A stretch of 6,550 nucleotides of DNA from Gammaproteobacteria bacterium (GTDB lineage Bacteria > Pseudomonadota > Gammaproteobacteria > GRL18): the NCBI GenBank assembly GCA_027076245.1, contig JALTKC010000143.1, forward strand, positions 1-6,550, written 5' to 3'. The notes beneath the pieces are model-generated. The model was not told the origin of the DNA. It made no database searches and worked only from the letters and a program-made list of their open reading frames with translations. Both the position numbers and the translations under genes were made by a program. Shown in pieces: positions 1-5,555 of this stretch. Each line of letters opens with the position of its first letter. Position 1 is the first letter of the stretch.

Positions 1-395
1 TTCGGGCAGGTATTGAAGCCATTAAACAGATTAAGGGAAAGCATGTTCTGGTCTTAGGTGATATGGGCGAACTGGGGGCGGAAGCTGAAGCTCTGCATTA
101 TGAACTGGGGCAGGATGCATTCAGGCTGGGTATTAATCGTCTGTTTAGTCTTGGAAGCCTGACTGAAATGACTCATAAGGGGTTTATTGATGCCGGTGCG
201 GATGCACCGCAGGCAAATCATTTTACCGATCGAAATGAGCTTGTTAATGAGTTAAAAAAAGTTCTGCAATCAGAACATGTGGTATTAATAAAAGGTTCCA
301 GAACCATGAAAATGGAAGAGATAGTGGCTGCGTTAGAAATGAATGCTCAATTAAAAGCAGAATCAGACATACATCATAAAGAAGGTACTCAATAA
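1..395 (+). CDS. murF: MurF, UDP-MurNAc-tripeptide--D-alanyl-D-alanine ligase (3' part only)
   Basis: The 5' end lies outside the window. The reading frame is open from base 3 and gives the last 130 residues, about the final third of a protein that is normally near 450 residues. MurF is the cytoplasmic ATP-dependent ligase that adds D-Ala-D-Ala to UDP-MurNAc-tripeptide, the last soluble precursor step. What is visible is the C-terminal Mur-ligase domain: the VLVLGDMGELG motif (visible residues 16-26) and, near the end, VVLIKGSRTMKMEE, matching the family's V-KGSR---ME signature. The ATP-binding P-loop domain is missing because of the window edge, not because of a lesion. An ATG at 63 falls inside the GDMGELG motif and is not a start. 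The tail after the KGSR motif is polar and poorly conserved. The stop TAA shares its last base with the mraY start codon. The identification rests on these motifs and on position directly before mraY. Confidence 0.95.
   Translation, partial: RAGIEAIKQIKGKHVLVLGDMGELGAEAEALHYELGQDAFRLGINRLFSLGSLTEMTHKGFIDAGADAPQANHFTDRNELVNELKKVLQSEHVVLIKGSRTMKMEEIVAALEMNAQLKAESDIHHKEGTQ
378..386 (+). promoter_or_regulatory. Ribosome-binding site of mraY
   Basis: AAAGAAGGT lies 8 nt before the ATG at 395, inside the last codons of murF. It is a moderate purine-rich Shine-Dalgarno match at normal spacing. Together with the TAATG stop/start overlap it supports the chosen mraY start and suggests that ribosomes finishing murF can re-initiate on mraY. 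Confidence 0.6.
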
Positions 396-1477
396 TGTTG
401 CTGGCTTTAGCGGAATATCTGTCACAGTACTATAGCGCATTTAATGTGTTTTCCTATCTGACCATGCGGGCTATCCTGGGGATCCTGACAGCGCTCAGCA
501 TTGCTCTGCTGGTAGGTCCCATGATGATTAAAAAGCTCAGTGTCCGGCAGATTGGCCAGACTATTCGTGATGATGGTCCGGAAAGTCATTTCAGTAAAGC
601 CGGAACGCCGACCATGGGCGGGGCTTTAATATTAGTGGCTATTGCAGTCAGTACCTTATTATGGGGGGATTTAAGCAATCGTTATGTCTGGGTCGTACTG
701 ATTGTAACCCTGCTGTTTGGAGTTGTCGGCTGGATTGATGATTATAAAAAAATTGTTCATAAAGATACCCGTGGACTGATTGCCCGTTATAAATATTTCT
801 GGCAGAGCATCATTGGTTTTGGTGCGGCGATGTATTTATATATGAGTGCCCAGAGTGTACAGGAAACCCAGCTGCTTATTCCCTTTATGAAAGATGTTTT
901 TATTGACCTGGGCCCCTTTTATATTTTACTGACCTATCTGGTGATTGTTGGCAGCAGTAATGCCGTCAACCTGACGGATGGTCTGGATGGACTGGCCATT
1001 ATGCCGACGGTAATGGTGGCCGGTGCTTTTGGGGTCTTTGCCTATCTGACCGGGCACTATAACTTTGCTGAATATCTGGGCATTCCCTATATTCACGGCG
1101 TTGGAGAAATTGTCGTGATCTGTGCGGCATTTGTAGGCGCCGGTCTGGGCTTTTTATGGTTTAACACCTATCCTGCTCAGGTTTTTATGGGTGATGTGGG
1201 CGCTCTGGCACTGGGTGCCGGTCTAGGTATTATTGCGGTGGTGGTTCGTCAGGAAATTGTACTGTTTATTATGGGCGGTGTATTTGTTATGGAAACCATT
1301 TCAGTTATTTTACAGGTGGCTTCCTACAAACTGACCGGACGCCGTATATTTCGGATGGCACCCATACACCACCACTTTGAATTAAAAGGCTGGCCGGAAC
1401 CCAGAGTGATTGTCCGGTTCTGGATCATTACTGTTATTCTGGTATTGATTGGTCTGGCCTCATTAAAGATACGTTAA
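395..1477 (+). CDS. mraY: MraY, phospho-N-acetylmuramoyl-pentapeptide transferase (lipid I synthase)
   Basis: Inner-membrane enzyme that transfers phospho-MurNAc-pentapeptide from UDP to undecaprenyl phosphate, giving lipid I and UMP, with Mg2+. The protein is 360 residues, the same length as E. coli MraY, and its motifs fall at the same positions. Seen in order: DDGPESHFSKAGTPTMGG (59-76); the Asp pair in GWIDDYKK (D115, D116); NAVNLTDGLDGLA (189-201); FNTYPAQVFMGDVGALALG (256-274), which contains the third catalytic Asp, D267; and APIHHHFELKGWPEPRVIVRFW (322-343), the His-rich cytoplasmic loop. Around ten hydrophobic segments are visible, as expected for this family. The start at 395 is supported by the length match, by a ribosome-binding site and by the TAATG overlap with murF. 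The stop TAA lies at the edge of the first copy of an 18-bp tandem repeat. No key residue is missing. Confidence 0.98.
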   Translation: MLLALAEYLSQYYSAFNVFSYLTMRAILGILTALSIALLVGPMMIKKLSVRQIGQTIRDDGPESHFSKAGTPTMGGALILVAIAVSTLLWGDLSNRYVWVVLIVTLLFGVVGWIDDYKKIVHKDTRGLIARYKYFWQSIIGFGAAMYLYMSAQSVQETQLLIPFMKDVFIDLGPFYILLTYLVIVGSSNAVNLTDGLDGLAIMPTVMVAGAFGVFAYLTGHYNFAEYLGIPYIHGVGEIVVICAAFVGAGLGFLWFNTYPAQVFMGDVGALALGAGLGIIAVVVRQEIVLFIMGGVFVMETISVILQVASYKLTGRRIFRMAPIHHHFELKGWPEPRVIVRFWIITVILVLIGLASLKIR

Positions 1478-1534
1478 AGCCATTAGCAGGATAAAAGCCA
1501 TTAGCAGGATAAAAGCCATTAGCAGGATAAAAGC
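1476..1534 (+). repeat. 18-bp tandem repeat, three perfect copies plus a 5-bp partial copy
   Basis: The unit AAAGCCATTAGCAGGATA occurs at 1476-1493, 1494-1511 and 1512-1529 without a mismatch. A fourth copy breaks off after AAAGC at 1534. The array begins inside the mraY stop codon and fills most of the 69-nt mraY-murD gap. Each unit carries an AGGA core that resembles a Shine-Dalgarno sequence. In the mraY/murD frame each unit contains a TAG stop. The unit has no internal inverted repeat, so it is not a terminator. Perfect identity points to recent copy-number expansion by replication slippage; that is inference. I cannot say whether it has a function. Confidence 0.95.
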
Positions 1535-1546
1535 TGAATAAAAATA

Positions 1547-3022
1547 ATGAATAATACGGGGCAGTACAAACCTTTTGTTTTCAGTCAGCCGACACTGGTG
1601 GTCGGGCTGGGTGGCACCGGTTTGTCTGTGGCACGCTATCTGAAACAAAAGAACTGTCCCTTTGATATGGCAGATAATCGTTCTGAACTGGCTGGTCAGG
1701 ATACTATAAGAAATGAATTTCCGGATTCAGAATTGCTGCTGGGTGATTTTAACTATGAGCAGTTTAAACAGTATCCGCAGATCATTGTCAGTCCCGGAAT
1801 TTCAGTACGCAGTGCAATTTTCAGAGCTTTATCTGATCAAGGCAGTTTGATTATTGGAGACATTGAACTGTTTGCTCAGGTGGTGGATAAGCCGGTTATT
1901 GCCATTACCGGTTCAAATGGCAAAAGTACTGTTACCACTCTGGTTGAAAAAACAGCTTTAGATTGCGGAGTTAAAACCATTGCCGGCGGCAATCTGGGAA
2001 CCCCAGCACTGGATTTATTAGCTACACAAAGTGATCTCTATGTACTGGAATTATCCAGCTTTCAACTGGAAACGACTTATAGTTTAAAAACACTCAGTGC
2101 CATAGTGCTGAATGTTTCAGAAGATCATATGGATCGTTATAACGGTCTGGATGATTATCGTCAGGTTAAAACGACCATCTACAACAATACTGACTGGGCG
2201 GTTATTAACAAAGATGAGCAGCAGCTATTAAATCTGTTTAAAAGTAAGCCCATCAATGAATTTTGCCTTACACCGGAACGATGCATTTATTTCGGCTCAG
2301 AGGAGCCTCAGACTGATGAGTACGGTCTGCAGAAAACACAGGATGGTGACTACCTGCTGAAAAAAGGTCAGGAAATATTGCTTAAAGCCAGTGAGTTACA
2401 CCTGAAAGGTGTTTATAACTACCTGAATGTACTGGCCGCTATGGCCTTGCTGGAACCTCTGTCTCTGGGCCGAGAAAAAATGCTTCAGGCTGTCCGGGAA
2501 TATGCCGGTCTGGAACATCGTTGTGAATGGGTTGCAAAAATTAACGGAGTTAATTTCTATAATGACTCAAAAGGTACCAATGCGGGTGCAACCATAGCCG
2601 CTATAATGGGTCTGGAACCGGAAGATGATAAAGCTTACGCACAGCGTCAGCTAATTTTAATTGCCGGCGGTATTGGTAAGGGCGCTGATTTTTCTGAACT
2701 GGGCAAGGTTATTAAAGCCAGAGTTAAATATCTGCTGTTAATGGGGCAGGATGCCGAACACATTGAGCATGCGGTATTAAATGCTGGAATGGCAAATGAA
2801 CGGATTATCCATGTGACTTCCATGCAGGCTGCCGTACAAAAAGCAATGGCACTGGCACAAAAAGGTGATACGGTTTTATTGTCACCGGCCTGTGCCAGTT
2901 TTGATATGTATGCAAACTACAGTGCTAGGGGTAATGATTTTAAAGCCAGTATTTATGATTGTGCAGATATAAATCCGGATCATATAGCTGACATTCAGGA
3001 GGGCTTCAGAGATGTCAGCTAA
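1547..3022 (+). CDS. murD: MurD, UDP-N-acetylmuramoyl-L-alanine--D-glutamate ligase
   Basis: Cytoplasmic ligase that adds D-Glu to UDP-MurNAc-L-Ala with ATP hydrolysis. Domains: N-terminal Rossmann-like UDP-binding domain (VVGLGGTGLSVARYL, 18-32); central ATPase domain with P-loop GSNGKST (122-128), ELSSFQLE (168-175), NVSEDHMDRY (189-198) and the lysine that is carbamylated in E. coli MurD (K208, in YRQVKTTIY); C-terminal domain with HR (324-325), NDSKGTNAGAT (339-349), GGIGKGADF (374-382) and LLSPACASFDMY (444-455). All expected catalytic residues are present. At 491 residues it is about 50 longer than E. coli MurD (438): extra length sits before the Rossmann motif, in the middle (about 235-280), in the C-terminal domain (about 357-366) and in a tail after RGNDF. 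The ATG at 1547 is the only reasonable start, since TGA at 1535 is in frame and the Rossmann motif follows closely, but no good ribosome-binding site precedes it. The 3' end overlaps ftsW by 11 nt. Confidence 0.97.
   Translation: MNNTGQYKPFVFSQPTLVVGLGGTGLSVARYLKQKNCPFDMADNRSELAGQDTIRNEFPDSELLLGDFNYEQFKQYPQIIVSPGISVRSAIFRALSDQGSLIIGDIELFAQVVDKPVIAITGSNGKSTVTTLVEKTALDCGVKTIAGGNLGTPALDLLATQSDLYVLELSSFQLETTYSLKTLSAIVLNVSEDHMDRYNGLDDYRQVKTTIYNNTDWAVINKDEQQLLNLFKSKPINEFCLTPERCIYFGSEEPQTDEYGLQKTQDGDYLLKKGQEILLKASELHLKGVYNYLNVLAAMALLEPLSLGREKMLQAVREYAGLEHRCEWVAKINGVNFYNDSKGTNAGATIAAIMGLEPEDDKAYAQRQLILIAGGIGKGADFSELGKVIKARVKYLLLMGQDAEHIEHAVLNAGMANERIIHVTSMQAAVQKAMALAQKGDTVLLSPACASFDMYANYSARGNDFKASIYDCADINPDHIADIQEGFRDVS
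2997..3003 (+). promoter_or_regulatory. Strong ribosome-binding site of ftsW
   Basis: AGGAGGG lies 8 nt before the ATG at 3012, within the last codons of murD. This is a near-ideal Shine-Dalgarno sequence, the strongest in the window. It fixes the ftsW start and so shows that the long N-terminal tail of FtsW is translated rather than an artefact of start choice. Confidence 0.85.
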
Positions 3023-4418
3023 TATTTATATTAATAATGGGCGTAAGGATCGGTCAAAAGAAAAGTCTTTAACTGAACTTTTTAATGACAGTGCCAAAAA
3101 ACGGGGACAGAAGGTTACACAAGCTAAGCCTAAAATAGCAAAAACAGACCCTGTAAAAAAACGGGTAGTGAAAAGCAGCAGTAAAACTGTAACCGCCATA
3201 AAACAGACGGTAACAAAAGATGAACAGCAATGGCTGGTAGATCCGTGGATATTATTATTGAGTATGATCCTTATTGCACTGGGCATAATTATGGTGGGTT
3301 CTGCGTCGGTATCCATAGCTGATCGAAATAACGGTGAACCCTTTTACTATCTGTATCGGCAGCTAACCGCAACAGGACTGGGTTTTGTTTTAGGCGCTCT
3401 GGTATTGTTTACACCCATGAAGTTCTGGCAAAAGAGCGGACCACTGATTCTGTTTATTGGGCTGGTTCTGCTGGTTGCTGTTCTAATACCGGGTGTAGGT
3501 CGGGAAATAAACGGCAGTGCCCGCTGGATCCCCCTGGGTGTGTTTAACCTGCAGGTTTCCGAATTAATCAAACTGGCTATGGTGATTTACCTGGCGGGTT
3601 ATCTGGTCAGACATAATGAAAATGTTAAAACAAACCTTAAGGGCTTTTTAATGCCAATGATAGTTTTATCGGTTGTAGGGGTTTTGCTGCTTATGGAGCC
3701 TGATCTGGGAGCTACTGTAGTGATTTCTGCAACTGCTCTGGGCATGCTGTTTCTGGGCGGAGTACGTTTATGGCAGTTTGCTATTCTGATTTTACTGATG
3801 GGGCTGGCCATGTATCTGTTGATAGTCCTTGAACCCTATCGTATGGAACGTTTACAGTCTTTTATGAATCCCTGGGAAGATCCGTTTAACAGCGGTTTTC
3901 AGTTAACCCAGTCTCTGATTGCCTTTGGTCGGGGAGAAATGACCGGGGTTGGGCTTGGCAATAGCATTCAGAAACTGTTTTACCTGCCTGAAGCGCATAC
4001 TGACTTTTTATTTGCCGTGCTGGCAGAAGAACTGGGTGGTATTGGTGCAATAACTGTTATCGCTTTATTTGCGGCGCTGGTCGTGCGAATTTTTGTGGTA
4101 GCCAGACAGGCAGATGCCGCCAATAAATTTTTTGCGGCTTATTTAATGTTCGGCATTGCCATCTGGATTGGATTGCAGGCCTTTGTCAATATTGCCGTTA
4201 ATATGGGGGTCCTGCCTACTAAAGGCCTGACCCTGCCTCTGATGAGTTATGGTGGCAGCAGTATGATGATTATGTGCGTGGCTATTGCCCTGGTATTAAG
4301 AGCAGAACATGAAACCCGTTTTAAATATCAGATGGGCAGTCAGTTCTGGCAACTGTTTAGCAGGGGCAATAAAACCGATAAACAGCAGAACTATCCGGAT
4401 AAAGGAGTGGCCGTATGA
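3012..4418 (+). CDS. ftsW: FtsW, SEDS-family septal peptidoglycan glycosyltransferase
   Basis: Integral inner-membrane protein that polymerises lipid II into glycan strands at the division septum, working with the transpeptidase FtsI (PBP3). Residues 1-75 are polar and strongly basic (19 Lys/Arg against 7 Asp/Glu). About ten membrane segments follow, from residue 79 to about 429. SEDS signatures: GSARWI (168-173), MEPDLGA (228-234), FMNPWEDPFNSGFQLTQS (284-301), the periplasmic YLPEAHTDFLFAVLAEE (324-340) and LPTKGLTLPLMSYGGSS (401-417). D331 in HTDF aligns with the catalytic Asp of SEDS polymerases, and E339 with the conserved Glu eight residues on. At 468 residues it exceeds E. coli FtsW (414), mostly because of the N-terminal tail. 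The NPWEDP and PTKGLTLPLMSYGGSS sequences and the place between murD and murG favour FtsW over RodA. The stop overlaps the murG start (ATGA). Confidence 0.96.
   Translation: MSANIYINNGRKDRSKEKSLTELFNDSAKKRGQKVTQAKPKIAKTDPVKKRVVKSSSKTVTAIKQTVTKDEQQWLVDPWILLLSMILIALGIIMVGSASVSIADRNNGEPFYYLYRQLTATGLGFVLGALVLFTPMKFWQKSGPLILFIGLVLLVAVLIPGVGREINGSARWIPLGVFNLQVSELIKLAMVIYLAGYLVRHNENVKTNLKGFLMPMIVLSVVGVLLLMEPDLGATVVISATALGMLFLGGVRLWQFAILILLMGLAMYLLIVLEPYRMERLQSFMNPWEDPFNSGFQLTQSLIAFGRGEMTGVGLGNSIQKLFYLPEAHTDFLFAVLAEELGGIGAITVIALFAALVVRIFVVARQADAANKFFAAYLMFGIAIWIGLQAFVNIAVNMGVLPTKGLTLPLMSYGGSSMMIMCVAIALVLRAEHETRFKYQMGSQFWQLFSRGNKTDKQQNYPDKGVAV
4401..4407 (+). promoter_or_regulatory. Ribosome-binding site of murG
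   Basis: AAAGGAG lies 7 nt before the ATG at 4415, inside the 3' end of ftsW. Strong match and good spacing. With the ATGA stop/start overlap it supports coupled translation of ftsW and murG. Confidence 0.8.
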
Positions 4419-5551
4419 CACAGACACAAACTCCTGTAGTTCTGGTTATGGCGGGTGGTACCGGTGGACATATCTTTCCGGCTCTGGCTGTTGCCGATGT
4501 TTTAAAACAGCACGGTGCGCAGATCCACTGGCTGGGTACAAATAAAGGTATGGAAGCCAGACTGATCCCGGAATATCACTACCCGATTCATTTTATTGAA
4601 ATCGGCGGTTTGCGGGGTAAAGGTATAAAGACATTGATTACCATGCCTTTTAAATTACTAAAAGCCCTATGGCAGACCTTGAGTGTCTATCGGAAGATTA
4701 AACCGAGTGTGGTACTGGGTATGGGTGGTTTTGTTACCGGTCCTGGAGGATTGATGGCATGGTTACTGTCTAAACCCCTGGTGGTGCATGAGCAGAATGC
4801 TATAGCGGGACTGACCAATAAATTATTATACCGGCTGGCAAAAAAAGTATTTGCCGCTTTTCCAGGGGCTTTTAAAGCAGCACCCAAATTAGCGGTTTGC
4901 GGTAACCCGGTACGTCAGGAAATTGTGTCTATAGAAGCACCAGAAACACGCTTAACACAGCACTGGCAACAGCACCCTGAGCAGTTAAATATCCTTGTGG
5001 TCGGTGGCAGCCTGGGAGCAATGGCTTTAAATAAAACCATTCCACAGGCTTTAGAGCTTATTGTGCAAAAGCAGATGCTTACACAGAGTGACTTTAAAAG
5101 CATTAAGGTTAAACACCAGTGCGGTGAAAAGCATCAGGGTGAAACTGAACAGGCTTATCAGGTATTAAATGGTTTGGTGAATGAAGTTATTGACTATGAG
5201 GTCATGCCTTTTATTAAAAATATGGCACAGAGTTATGCATGGGCTGATGTCATTATCTGCCGTTCAGGTGCCTTAACGGTCAGTGAAATAGCTGCAGCCG
5301 GTGTTGCGTCCATATTGGTGCCGTTTCCCTATGCTGTGGATGATCACCAGACAGCCAATGCGGCTTATCTGGCAGATAAGGAAGCGGCTGTACTGATACA
5401 GCAGAGGGAGCTGGATAAACAAAAACTGGCACAGTTACTGGCTGATTTAAGTCAGGCAAAAATAACTGCAATGTCGGTACAGGCAAGAAAACTATCCATT
5501 ACCGATGCCGCCGAAGTGGTCGCACAGGAATGTCTGAGTCTGGCAGGATAA
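4415..5551 (+). CDS. murG: MurG, UDP-GlcNAc:lipid I GlcNAc transferase (lipid II synthase)
   Basis: Peripheral enzyme on the cytoplasmic face of the inner membrane. It transfers GlcNAc from UDP-GlcNAc to lipid I, giving lipid II, the substrate of FtsW. It has a GT-B fold of two Rossmann-like domains. N-terminal acceptor domain: glycine-rich GGTGGHIFP (14-22, with the conserved His19), LGMGGFVTGPGG (101-112) and HEQNAIAGLTN (125-135). C-terminal UDP-GlcNAc domain: GGSLGA (197-202), CRSGALTVSEIAAAG (282-296, with the conserved Glu291) and VPFPYAVDDHQTANA (302-316). Length is 378 residues against 355 in E. coli; much of the extra lies around 185-190 and 217-232, outside the active-site loops. 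The start is set by a strong ribosome-binding site and the ATGA overlap with ftsW. murC begins 4 nt after the stop. Confidence 0.98.
   Translation: MTQTQTPVVLVMAGGTGGHIFPALAVADVLKQHGAQIHWLGTNKGMEARLIPEYHYPIHFIEIGGLRGKGIKTLITMPFKLLKALWQTLSVYRKIKPSVVLGMGGFVTGPGGLMAWLLSKPLVVHEQNAIAGLTNKLLYRLAKKVFAAFPGAFKAAPKLAVCGNPVRQEIVSIEAPETRLTQHWQQHPEQLNILVVGGSLGAMALNKTIPQALELIVQKQMLTQSDFKSIKVKHQCGEKHQGETEQAYQVLNGLVNEVIDYEVMPFIKNMAQSYAWADVIICRSGALTVSEIAAAGVASILVPFPYAVDDHQTANAAYLADKEAAVLIQQRELDKQKLAQLLADLSQAKITAMSVQARKLSITDAAEVVAQECLSLAG
5545..5548 (+). promoter_or_regulatory. Ribosome-binding site of murC
   Basis: AGGA, directly before the murG stop codon, lies 7 nt before the ATG at 5556. Short but well placed. 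It favours this start over the in-frame ATG at 5610, which has no comparable upstream purine run. Confidence 0.6.
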
Positions 5552-5555
5552 TATT

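Noticed and set aside
194..209. Perfect 6-bp stem with a GGAT loop (CGGTGC/GCACCG) in murF
   Set aside because: It lies inside conserved coding sequence with no following T-run and no adjacent gene start; most likely chance.
1519..1537. Possible small hairpin TTAGC/GCTGA just upstream of murD
   Set aside because: Only 5 pairs, including a G-U, with a 9-nt loop and no T-run; too weak to call a terminator or regulatory element.
1467..1541. Short open frame through the repeat on the + strand as an independent leader peptide
   Set aside because: It has no start codon of its own with a ribosome-binding site; it is open only because the repeat unit is a multiple of 3 bp.
1463..1648. Minus-strand open frame of 61 codons with a repeated FILLMA peptide across the tandem repeat
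   Set aside because: It is antisense to the mraY end, the gap and the murD start. The hydrophobic repeats are simply the reverse translation of the 18-bp units. No family likeness.
395..3022. mraY and murD lie in the same reading frame, suggesting a possible fusion or readthrough product
   Set aside because: Five in-frame stops of all three kinds (TAA 1475, TAG 1484, 1502 and 1520, TGA 1535) separate them.
3026..3316. Minus-strand open frame of 96 codons opposite the 5' part of ftsW
   Set aside because: Shadow of a real gene; low-complexity product, no motif, and opposite a well-supported coding region.
4309..4545. Plus-strand open frame of 78 codons across the ftsW-murG junction
   Set aside because: Out of frame with both well-supported genes and without family features.
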